Source of the DNA: an uncultured Treponema sp.
GTDB lineage: Bacteria > Spirochaetota > Spirochaetia > Treponematales > Treponemataceae
Direction of reading: 5' to 3'
Assembly (NCBI GenBank): GCA_945833725.1
Contig: CAMAFU010000113.1
Location: 1-6,434, forward strand
DNA length: 6,434 nt
The notes beneath the pieces were generated by a model, which saw only the letters and a list, made by a program, of their open reading frames with translations, searched no databases and had not been told where the DNA came from. Of the stretch, positions 1 through 6,255 are shown piece by piece (position 1 is the stretch's first letter; each line of letters begins with the position of its first letter). Position numbers and translations under genes: made by a program.

Positions 1-34
1 GCGGCAGGGATAGGAAGGGCAGGCTTGCCTGTTC

Positions 35-80
35 TGGAGCGGAACGGTAGTGGAGCGGAAGAATGGAGCGAATAGCGGAA
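35..80 (+). repeat. Irregular direct repeats of TGGAGCGGAA
   Basis: TGGAGCGGAA occurs exactly at 35-44 and 51-60, as the one-base-shorter TGGAGCGAA at 64-72, and as the core AGCGGAA at 74-80. Spacing is irregular (16, 13 and 10 bases between successive starts), so this is a degenerate cluster and not a clean tandem array. All complete AGCGGAA copies can pair with TTCTGCT at 96-102 if one G-U pair is allowed. It may be part of a dispersed intergenic repeat or a structured leader; its function is unknown. Confidence 0.5.
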
Positions 81-118
81 CCCTGGATAGCCCGGTTCTG
101 CTGCTTGCTGCAGAAGCC
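74..118 (+). promoter_or_regulatory. Two mutually exclusive hairpins in the leader of the channel gene
   Basis: AGCGGAACC (74-82) can pair with GGTTCTGCT (94-102) to give nine base pairs, one of them G-U, around an 11-base loop. The same GGTTCTGC (94-101) can instead pair with GCAGAA-G-CC (110-118, one bulged G). The two folds cannot coexist, which is the layout of an attenuator or other leader switch. The downstream hairpin is not followed by a clean T-run (120-136 is mixed T and A), so terminator activity is not evident. The pairing is seen directly; any regulatory role is inference. Confidence 0.25.
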
Positions 119-159
119 GCCCTGTATTTTATATTTATGGAGCTGGAGGTTACTGGTTT

Positions 160-1557
160 ATGAAAAAAGTTTTTGCTGCTTTTGGTGCTGTGGTTTTTGC
201 ATCGCTGGTGTTTGCGGAGTCTGATAAAGTTGTTCTTTCTATTGATGATGCCGTAAATTATGCTTTGGAAAACAGCCGGACTCTTAAAAGCAACGACATT
301 GATCTGGAAATAAAAAAACGGGCGGCCGATAACAGCTGGAATGTTTTTATTCCTTCTGTGCAGGTATCTGGAACTTTTAGGCGGGCAAATAAAGATCCGT
401 TTCCGACTTATCTTTCTAGTTTGACTTCTAAGGGTATTCCGGAATCTGTGGCGAAAGAGACATTAAAAGCTAAAGGAATTGAAGAAGGGGAACTTATTCA
501 CTGGAATACTGTTGGCGGTGTTTCTGTAAGCTGGAATTTTTCGCTGGCATATATTTCTGCTATTCAGGCTTCTAAGGCTGCTTACGAAGGTCAGAAAATT
601 TCCTGGGAGCAGAATAGAAAAGATACTGTCCTTAATATTAAAAAACTTTTTTACGGGCTTTTTCTTCAGCAGGAAAATTTAAAGATTCAGAAAGACACGC
701 TGGAGAGTGCAAGGCAAAGGATGGTTCAGGCGGAGGCTAATTTTAAAAACGGTCTTGTGCCGGAAATTCAGCTTTTGCAGACTCAGGTAAACTACGAAAA
801 TACAAAGCCGCAGGTAGAAGAAGCTGAACGGGTTTTAAATCAGCAGTTTGATACTTTTGCTTTTCTTCTTGGTATGGATGTGGGTACTAAAATTGAACTT
901 TCCGGGTCTATTGAACCTGTGTATGTGGATGTAGATACGGATGTGCTTCTTGAAAAGTATGGAAGCAGGAATCTGGACATTCAGCTTATGGAAAACAACA
1001 TTAAGTCTGTAAAAATCGGGATTAAAGGGCTTGAATTGGGAAATTTTGTTCCTGCTCTTGCTGTAAACTTTGCTTATCAGCCTTTGTACACCGGTTCAAA
1101 TGCCTTTAAGTTTATTTCTGATATTGGTTCATCTGACAAATGGGACGACAGCGGTGCTTTAACTGTTTCGCTGGCATGGAATCTTTCCAATATGCTTCCC
1201 TGGTCTTCGAATATGCAGCAGTTGAAGGATTACAAGCAGAATCTTATTCAGATGGAACTGGCTCTTGAAACCTTAAAGGAAAATCAGAAGATGAATGTAA
1301 AAAAGGCTGTAGATACTTTGAATCAGGCAAGAGCTCAGATTGAAAATATGAACCGCTCTGTTGAACTTGCTCAAAAAGCTTATGACATGCAGTACAAGTC
1401 GTACAGAAACGGTACTACGGAACTTCTGGATTTAAAAGATGCTGAAAGTTCCCTTAATCAGGCTAAACTTGGTCAGTTGAACCAAAAATATCAGTACATT
1501 TCGGCTCTTATGGATTTGGAAAGCATTTTGAATGTTAATCTTTCTAAAACGGAGTAA
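160..1557 (+). CDS. TolC-family outer-membrane efflux channel
   Basis: This is a 465-residue outer-membrane factor that would form a trimeric beta-barrel with a periplasmic alpha-helical tunnel and serve as the exit duct of the efflux pump encoded downstream. A Sec signal peptide is clear: KK at residues 2-3, a hydrophobic core at about 4-18, and a likely cut after VFA (residue 19). The mature protein has the duplicated outer-membrane-factor layout. The first half runs from LSIDDAVNYALENS (26-39) through strand-forming stretches near 66-75 and 117-132 to long amphipathic helices (about 135-235). The second half has strands near 296-310 and 333-343 and helices at about 350-460. The paired motifs GLVPEIQLLQTQV (198-210) and GTTELLDLKDAESSL (418-432) match each other, as expected for the internal repeat. 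Length is normal for the family. The ATG at 160 is supported by GGAGG at 145-149 and by the signal peptide starting there. It is the first gene of the apparent operon, 39 bases before the adaptor. The family is confident; the substrate is unknown. Confidence 0.93.
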   Translation: MKKVFAAFGAVVFASLVFAESDKVVLSIDDAVNYALENSRTLKSNDIDLEIKKRAADNSWNVFIPSVQVSGTFRRANKDPFPTYLSSLTSKGIPESVAKETLKAKGIEEGELIHWNTVGGVSVSWNFSLAYISAIQASKAAYEGQKISWEQNRKDTVLNIKKLFYGLFLQQENLKIQKDTLESARQRMVQAEANFKNGLVPEIQLLQTQVNYENTKPQVEEAERVLNQQFDTFAFLLGMDVGTKIELSGSIEPVYVDVDTDVLLEKYGSRNLDIQLMENNIKSVKIGIKGLELGNFVPALAVNFAYQPLYTGSNAFKFISDIGSSDKWDDSGALTVSLAWNLSNMLPWSSNMQQLKDYKQNLIQMELALETLKENQKMNVKKAVDTLNQARAQIENMNRSVELAQKAYDMQYKSYRNGTTELLDLKDAESSLNQAKLGQLNQKYQYISALMDLESILNVNLSKTE

Positions 1558-1596
1558 TTTTGGGTTGTTAAAAATCATCGTTGGAGGAATGAGAAT

Positions 1597-2523
1597 ATGA
1601 AAATGGGGAAATTTTATGCAGGTATTGCGATTTTGCTGGCAGGTTGTCTGTTTGCAGGCTGTGCAGGAAAAAAACCTTCGGCAGTTGCAGAGGAAAAAGA
1701 AATTGAACAGATTTTTGCTGTAAATACTCTGGTGACTAAACCTGGTAATCTGGATAATTATCTTGAATTCGGCGGAGATGTTACTTCTGTAAATTCTGTT
1801 ACTGTTATGCCGGATCAGGCCGGAAAAATTACAAATATTCTTGTAAGTGTGGGCGATTTGGTAAAAAAAGGTCAGACTATTGCTTATGTTAATCCTTTAA
1901 GAATTGGAGCCGTTTACAACGATAACCCGGTAATTTCTCCGATTTCTGGGCGGATTACTTCTCTTCCGGCTCAGGTTGGTGCCACTGTAAGTCAGTCTTC
2001 TCCTCTTGCAACTGTTGCAAGAACTGACGACCTGGAAATTAAAATAAATATTGCTGAGCGTTTTATTAGCCGCATTTCCAACGGTCAGAAAGCTACAATT
2101 TCTTTTGATGCTTATCCTGGTGTTGAGTTTGCTGCCACTATTTTTGAGGTAAGTCCTGTTCTTGATGCTGTTTCCAGAACTATGGGCGTAAAACTTCGCT
2201 TTGACAGGGACGATTCCAGAATAAAAGTGGGAATGTACGGAAGAGTAAAACTTGTTACTGATTCAAAAAAGAATGCCATTGTAATTCCAAGTACGGCTGT
2301 TGTTGTAAGAAACGAAAAAAATTATGTTTTTACGGCGGACAGTCACGAAGACAATAAAACTACGGTAAAACTTGTTCCTGTTACAGTTGGCATAACTGTA
2401 GACGATAAAATGGAAATTACCGAAGGCATTAAAGCCGGCGATGAAATTGTTGTAAAGGGTATGTCGCTTTTAAATGACGGTTCAAAAGTAAATATTGTGT
2501 CAGTTGTGCAGTCTGAATTTTAA
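1597..2523 (+). CDS. RND efflux periplasmic adaptor (membrane fusion protein), lipoprotein, no alpha-hairpin
   Basis: The 308-residue product is the periplasmic adaptor that links the inner-membrane pump to the outer-membrane channel. The N-terminus is a lipoprotein signal: KMGK, a hydrophobic core (about 6-20), and FAGC with Cys22 as the likely lipidated residue, followed by a charged flexible tether. LAGC at Cys17 is an alternative. The loose lipobox with Phe is tolerated in spirochaetes. The biotinyl/lipoyl-like half-motifs are at about 66-98 (VTVMPDQAGKITNILVSVGD, 68-87) and about 109-140 (ISPISGRITSLPAQVGATV, 113-131). A beta-barrel domain spans about 145-222 and a membrane-proximal domain about 226-305. 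Only about ten residues join the two lipoyl halves, so the coiled-coil hairpin of AcrA-type adaptors is absent; Borrelia BesA is a known case of this. The ATG at 1597 is preceded by GGAGG at 1583-1587. An ATG at 1589 is too close to that site and stops after three codons, and Met3 is less well spaced. Confidence 0.93.
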   Translation: MKMGKFYAGIAILLAGCLFAGCAGKKPSAVAEEKEIEQIFAVNTLVTKPGNLDNYLEFGGDVTSVNSVTVMPDQAGKITNILVSVGDLVKKGQTIAYVNPLRIGAVYNDNPVISPISGRITSLPAQVGATVSQSSPLATVARTDDLEIKINIAERFISRISNGQKATISFDAYPGVEFAATIFEVSPVLDAVSRTMGVKLRFDRDDSRIKVGMYGRVKLVTDSKKNAIVIPSTAVVVRNEKNYVFTADSHEDNKTTVKLVPVTVGITVDDKMEITEGIKAGDEIVVKGMSLLNDGSKVNIVSVVQSEF

Positions 2524-2608
2524 ATTTCTTTTGTGCGGCCTTTAATTCGGTGTTTTATTTTTTTAGAAGTTTGTTATTCAAGCTTTATTTTATGGGAGAT
2601 TATAAGTT

Positions 2609-2644
2609 GTGATAAAAAATTCCATCCCTGTAATTTTTTATCAC
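2609..2644. repeat. Perfect 13-base inverted repeat
   Basis: GTGATAAAAAATT (2609-2621) and AATTTTTTATCAC (2632-2644) are exact reverse complements separated by ten bases. The stem is AT-rich and the T-run lies inside the right arm, without a GC core, so it is a poor intrinsic terminator. It could be an operator for a dimeric regulator, one end of a small mobile repeat, or an RNA stem in the operon transcript. The repeat is certain; its role is open. Confidence 0.75.
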
Positions 2645-2645
2645 G

Positions 2646-2683
2646 GTTTGCTTCGCAAACTTATTCAGCGCATCCATGCGCTG
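2646..2683. repeat. Two adjacent short hairpins in the adaptor-pump gap
   Basis: GTTTGC (2646-2651) pairs with GCAAAC (2655-2660) across a three-base loop. Six bases further on, CAGCGCAT (2666-2673) pairs with ATGCGCTG (2676-2683); in practice this is a seven-pair stem with a TCCA loop. Both are perfect. Consecutive compact GC hairpins of this kind are typical of dispersed intergenic repeats in bacteria and could also stabilise or insulate the downstream part of the mRNA. Confidence 0.65.
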
Positions 2684-2702
2684 CCGCTAACGCGGAGTTT
2701 TT
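2684..2702 (+). terminator. Small GC hairpin with T-run just before the pump gene (possible attenuator)
   Basis: CCGC (2684-2687) pairs with GCGG (2692-2695) across TAAC, and is followed after AG by five T residues (2698-2702). The form is that of a weak intrinsic terminator. It sits two bases ahead of AGGAGA (2705-2710), the Shine-Dalgarno site of the pump gene. A full terminator here would cut the pump off from its adaptor and channel, so partial termination or a structural role is more likely. The four-pair stem is short, so terminator strength is doubtful. Confidence 0.25.
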
Positions 2703-2714
2703 ATAGGAGAAAAC

Positions 2715-5700
2715 ATGACTTTTTCTGAAAAATGTGTAAATAAACCGGTAACAACGCAGCTTCTTTTTATTCTTGCTATTGTTCTCGGTATTTTTTGTAC
2801 GACCCAGCTTCCTGTAGATATGTTTCCTGATATGGAAATGCCTTACATGATTGTCTGTACGAATTATGACAATGCAGGTCCTGAAGAAGTTGAACAGAGC
2901 GTTACTTCGCTTTTGGAAAGTTCCTTGTCGGGTGTTTCCGGCTTAAAAAAACTCCAGTCCCAGTCTATGGCGGGGCTTTCTCTTGTTATGCTGGAATTTA
3001 ATTATGGAACAAATCTGGATGCTGCCGGTGGTGATGTCCGGGATAAAATTGACATGATACGGAATTATCTTCCGGATGGGGCTGATTCTCCTATTACCAT
3101 AAAAATGGATCCTTCCATGATGCCTATAATGATGATAGCCCTTCGTGGAAGCAGAACTCCAGAAGAATTAAGGGCATTGGCCGAAGATACGATTAAACCT
3201 AAGCTTGAGCAGATTGACGGTATTGCTTCGGCAAATGTTTCTGGTGGCAGGGAAAAGTCCATTAATGTTGATATTCCAAGGGACAGGCTGGAAGCGTACG
3301 GTCTTACTATAAGCAATGTTGCACAGATGATTGGCGTGCAGAACATTCAGTCTTCCGGCGGTACAATTACATCCGGCGACACAAACTATACAATTAAAAA
3401 TGATGGAAAATACAAATCAATTGAAGATTTAAAAAATACTGTCATTTCATATAAGGTTGGTAGCGATCAGGTAATGAGGACTATCCGTCTGCGGGATATT
3501 GCCGATGTTTACGAAGGTTACAAAACTCAGTCTACACTGGCTTATCTTGACGGTGAACCTTGTGTAATGCTTATGCTTCAAAAACAGTCAGGTAAAAATT
3601 CCGTGCAGGCTGCAAAAAAAGTTCGTACTGTACTTAAAAAATTAAAGAGCGAACTTCCATCGGATGTTGAACTTATTGAAACAAACAATACTACGGATGT
3701 TATTTCCCAGACTATTTCGGAAGTTGTAAAGTCCGTTATTCAGGGTGCTCTGCTAGCTATTGCTGTTCTGTTTATTTTCCTCCGTTCATTAAAATCGACG
3801 CTGATTGTAGGTCTTTCAATTCCAATTTCTGTAATGATTACCCTTTTCTGCATGTATTTAAAGGGCATTTCAATCAATCAGATTTCCATGGCCGGTCTTC
3901 TTCTTGGAATCGGTATGCTTGTAGATAACTCTATTGTTGTTCTGGAAAATATTTATTCGTATATTCAGAGGAATGCAAAGCCTAAAGTTGCAGCTGTTTT
4001 GGGATCTCAGGAAATGGTTACTTCCATAATGGGTTCTACTCTTACATCTGTATGTATTTTCCTTCCAATGCTTGTATTTAAAGACAAACTTGGAATGATG
4101 GGACAACTTTTTACGGATGTTGCTTGGACAATAATTTTCTCGCTTATGTCTTCCCTTGTTGTTGCCATTGCCCTTGTTCCTGTTTTGTGTTCTCAATATG
4201 TTACAAAAGTCGGGGGAACAAGAAATGAAGGTCGGGGAGTTGGTTTTGCCGTAAATAAAGCTTTCAACAATTTCTTCTATAAACTCGATGAATCTTATGC
4301 AAAAGGCGTTTCCTTTGCCCTTAAACACAGAAAGGCCTTTATTCTGCTTCTTGTTTTGCTGTTCTTCCTGGCAATTTTTGCAATTAAATTTGTAGGTTTT
4401 GTTTTTATGCCTCAATCTGCCTCTAACTCTGTAAAAGTGCAGTTTGAACTTGCTCAGGGAACAAGACTTGAAGTTACGGAAGATATTGTAAGGGAATTTG
4501 AAGCAATGGCCCTGCAGGAATTAAAGGGCATAAAATATTCTACAGTGAATGTGGGTGGTTCAAGCATTGTTTCTTCCTCTTCTGAAACAAATACTGGTTC
4601 CGTAACTTTTACCCTCTATGAACCGAATGAAAGGGAAAAGGGCTGGGACAATGAACATTCTGTAAAAGCAAAGTTGAGGAAATATTTTGACAAATTCCCA
4701 GGAGCAAAATTAAGTTTCGGGGCAAATGCAAACAATGCGTCAAGTTCTGCCGGTATTAACATAAATGTAAAATCCGATGACTTAAACCTTGTAATGTCTA
4801 CTGCCCGGGATATTGAAAATATCCTTAAACAAAAAGGAAAAGACTGGGTTGGTGAAGTTGATTCTGATCTGGAAGACGGTCTTCCTCAGGCAAATATAAT
4901 ATTTAACAGGGAACGAATGCAGGAACTGGGGTTGAATGTTTATACTGTAGGTGCAGAAATTGCAGGAGTTGTAAACGGAACAACTGCCAGCCGCTTTACA
5001 AAAAACGGTGACGATATTGATGTAATTGTCCGCGTTTCGGAAAAAGATAGGGCAAAACTGTCGGATTTGGATTCAATTTCTCTTGTTACATCCAGCGGCA
5101 CAAGAATTCCTCTTTCAAGTTTTGCTCATTATGAATCGGGAACGGCTCCTGTAACAATTTACCGCGAAAATCAGGCCAGGGTAATTAAAGTTACATGTAA
5201 GCCAAACGACGGGCTTTCGTTGGGAGAGGTTCAGAATCAGGTGGAACGGCTTATTGACGAAAACCTTGCAAAAGAAGAAGGTGTGCTTATTTCTTATACC
5301 GGCGATATGGAAGATATGATGGAAGCTGTACAGAGCTTTGGACTTATAATTCTTCTTGCTGCATTCCTTGTATTTATTGTTATGGCATCGCAGTTTGAAT
5401 CGCTTCTTGATCCTTTTATCGTAATCCTTACAATTCCGCTTTCCTTTATTGGTGTTGTGGCAATTTACGCTATTTCTGGAAATCAGATAAATGTTATTAC
5501 GATTATAGGTATGCTTGTTCTTGTAGGTACAATCGTAAACAACGGAATTGTTCTTGTTGATTATACAAACCTGTTAAGAAAGAGGGGGCTGGAATTAAAA
5601 GAAGCTTGTATAGAAGCTGCAAAAAACCGTCTGCGCCCGATTCTTATGTCTACTCTTACAACTGTTATTTCTCTTGCTCCAATGGCGTTTTTCCCGGGAG

Positions 5701-5903
5701 AAGGTTCTGCAAACATGCAGCCTATTGCCCTTACGGTATTTGGAGGAATGACTTTCGGTTCCCTTATGACGCTGTTTATAATGCCTTCAATTTATTACAT
5801 CTTTAACAACCGCCGCTTAAAAAAAGCTGCAAAGAAGGCCGAAAAAGATAAACGCCGTCTGGCAATAAAACAGGAATTGGAAAGTTCCGAAAATCAGCAG
5901 TAA
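2715..5903 (+). CDS. RND-family inner-membrane efflux pump (AcrB/HAE-type)
   Basis: The 1062-residue protein is the proton-driven pump of the tripartite system, expected to act as a trimer in the inner membrane. The N-terminal block, CVNKPVTT (7-14), then TM1 (about 13-31), LPVDMFPDMEMP (32-43) and GPEEVEQSVTSLLES (55-69), is classic for the family. Twelve membrane segments fit: 13-31, 337-356, 362-381, 389-412, 437-455, 468-492, 541-560, 872-892, 898-920, 925-949, 974-994 and 1004-1028. Large periplasmic loops lie between TM1-TM2 and TM7-TM8. TM4 carries GMLVDNSIVVLEN (400-412): Asp404 is the expected proton-relay acid, while the second Asp of AcrB is Asn405. TM10 has VNNGIVLVDY (941-950), with Asn where AcrB has its relay Lys, as in many HAE-type relatives. 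Met residues cluster at 131-140 (131, 135, 136, 139, 140). The C-terminal tail (1032-1062) is charged and cytoplasmic. AGGAGA at 2705-2710 supports the ATG. Length is normal and no frameshift is seen. Drug, lipid or other substrate cannot be assigned. Confidence 0.95.
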   Translation: MTFSEKCVNKPVTTQLLFILAIVLGIFCTTQLPVDMFPDMEMPYMIVCTNYDNAGPEEVEQSVTSLLESSLSGVSGLKKLQSQSMAGLSLVMLEFNYGTNLDAAGGDVRDKIDMIRNYLPDGADSPITIKMDPSMMPIMMIALRGSRTPEELRALAEDTIKPKLEQIDGIASANVSGGREKSINVDIPRDRLEAYGLTISNVAQMIGVQNIQSSGGTITSGDTNYTIKNDGKYKSIEDLKNTVISYKVGSDQVMRTIRLRDIADVYEGYKTQSTLAYLDGEPCVMLMLQKQSGKNSVQAAKKVRTVLKKLKSELPSDVELIETNNTTDVISQTISEVVKSVIQGALLAIAVLFIFLRSLKSTLIVGLSIPISVMITLFCMYLKGISINQISMAGLLLGIGMLVDNSIVVLENIYSYIQRNAKPKVAAVLGSQEMVTSIMGSTLTSVCIFLPMLVFKDKLGMMGQLFTDVAWTIIFSLMSSLVVAIALVPVLCSQYVTKVGGTRNEGRGVGFAVNKAFNNFFYKLDESYAKGVSFALKHRKAFILLLVLLFFLAIFAIKFVGFVFMPQSASNSVKVQFELAQGTRLEVTEDIVREFEAMALQELKGIKYSTVNVGGSSIVSSSSETNTGSVTFTLYEPNEREKGWDNEHSVKAKLRKYFDKFPGAKLSFGANANNASSSAGININVKSDDLNLVMSTARDIENILKQKGKDWVGEVDSDLEDGLPQANIIFNRERMQELGLNVYTVGAEIAGVVNGTTASRFTKNGDDIDVIVRVSEKDRAKLSDLDSISLVTSSGTRIPLSSFAHYESGTAPVTIYRENQARVIKVTCKPNDGLSLGEVQNQVERLIDENLAKEEGVLISYTGDMEDMMEAVQSFGLIILLAAFLVFIVMASQFESLLDPFIVILTIPLSFIGVVAIYAISGNQINVITIIGMLVLVGTIVNNGIVLVDYTNLLRKRGLELKEACIEAAKNRLRPILMSTLTTVISLAPMAFFPGEGSANMQPIALTVFGGMTFGSLMTLFIMPSIYYIFNNRRLKKAAKKAEKDKRRLAIKQELESSENQQ

Positions 5904-5928
5904 AAATTAACCTGTAAAGAGGGAAAAA

Positions 5929-6255
5929 ATGGGATATTTAGAAAATATACGAAAACATGCTGGAAAACTGGTGAGGGTAGAAATAATTTTTTCTCAGGCA
6001 CTGGAAGAAGATTTTGTTCAGCATTTTAAAGATGAACAGGTAGCCGCCCGGTACACAAAACTTGAAAATGTAATGGGGGCAGGATACACAAATCCTAAAC
6101 TGGGGGATTCAATCTGGCCGCAGTTGAATAAAATGTTCATAGTTTATTGTTCAAAGGAAGAATCTCAAAAACTTATAAATATTTGTCAGACCCTCCGGGA
6201 AAAGTATGTTGCAGAGGGAATTGCCTGTTTTATAAGTGACGCAGAAGAGGTTTAA
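5929..6255 (+). CDS. Small PII-like protein associated with RND transporters (PG0541-like)
   Basis: This 108-residue cytoplasmic protein has no signal peptide or membrane segment. It resembles the small PII-like proteins found beside RND efflux genes (PG0541 family, recognised from memory). The pattern is a short ferredoxin-like fold: strand VRVEIIFS (15-22), helix ALEEDFVQHFKDE (24-36), ARYTKLENVMGAG (40-52), a loop TNPKLGDSIWPQLN (54-67) in the position of a PII T-loop, strand KMFIVYCS (68-75), helix EESQKLINICQTLREKYV (77-94), and strand GIACFISDAEEV (97-108). PII proteins bind nucleotides and control transporters or enzymes by contact; whether this one binds a ligand is not known. AGAGGG at 5918-5923 precedes the ATG by five bases, and the gene follows the pump by 25 bases, so cotranscription is likely. 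A role in sensing load or gating the pump is inference from position and fold. The Tyr that is uridylylated in GlnB is not evident. Confidence 0.8.
   Translation: MGYLENIRKHAGKLVRVEIIFSQALEEDFVQHFKDEQVAARYTKLENVMGAGYTNPKLGDSIWPQLNKMFIVYCSKEESQKLINICQTLREKYVAEGIACFISDAEEV

Larger units (their letters stand above)
1..159. other. GC-richer leader upstream of the efflux operon, no supported gene
   Basis: This stretch is visibly richer in G and C than the genes that follow, up to about position 124, and then turns AT-rich before the first gene. The plus-strand frame from base 1 stays open for 24 codons and stops at 73-75. It could be the tail of an upstream gene, but its composition is repetitive and I do not recognise the peptide. 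On the minus strand one frame is open from about 157 down to base 1, but it has no ATG, GTG or TTG start. The region more likely holds an intergenic repeat and the 5' leader of the operon. No promoter is convincing: TATATT at 130-135 resembles a -10 box, but the nearest -35-like hexamer (105-110) is 19 bases away. Confidence 0.5.
2524..2714. other. Long structured gap between adaptor and pump genes
   Basis: The 191 bases between the adaptor stop and the pump start contain no supported gene. The first part (2524-2608) is T-rich, including a run at 2554-2564, but no GC-rich stem precedes it, so I do not call a terminator there. The second part (2609-2703) holds four inverted repeats in a row and changes from AT-rich to GC-rich at about 2645. 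A frame open from about 2598 to 2703 lacks a start codon. The other operon gaps are 39 and 25 bases, so this one looks expanded, possibly by insertion of a small repeat element. Whether transcription passes through is not known from sequence; the gene order strongly suggests it does. Confidence 0.6.

Noticed and set aside
105..135. Promoter with TTGCTG and TATATT ahead of the channel gene
   Set aside because: The 19-base spacer and the implied leader of under 20 bases make it weak, and AT-rich DNA gives such matches by chance.
2535..2565. T-rich stretch as a terminator for the adaptor gene
   Set aside because: No stable GC stem precedes the T-run, and operon logic argues for readthrough into the pump gene.
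2592..2703. Possible small gene in the adaptor-pump gap
   Set aside because: The ATG at 2592 stops after six codons, and the longer frame ending at 2703-2705 has no start codon and runs through inverted repeats.
3065..3346. 93-codon minus-strand open frame inside the pump gene
   Set aside because: It is antisense to the conserved periplasmic part of the pump, with no independent sign of coding.
3870..4415. 181-codon minus-strand open frame inside the pump gene
   Set aside because: It lies wholly opposite a clear RND coding sequence. The peptide is rich in Asn, Lys, Arg, His and Cys, with no recognisable domain, as expected for a shadow frame.
5606..5806. 66-codon plus-strand frame inside the 3' part of the pump gene
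   Set aside because: It is an out-of-frame shadow of TM11-TM12 coding sequence and has no ribosome binding site worth noting.
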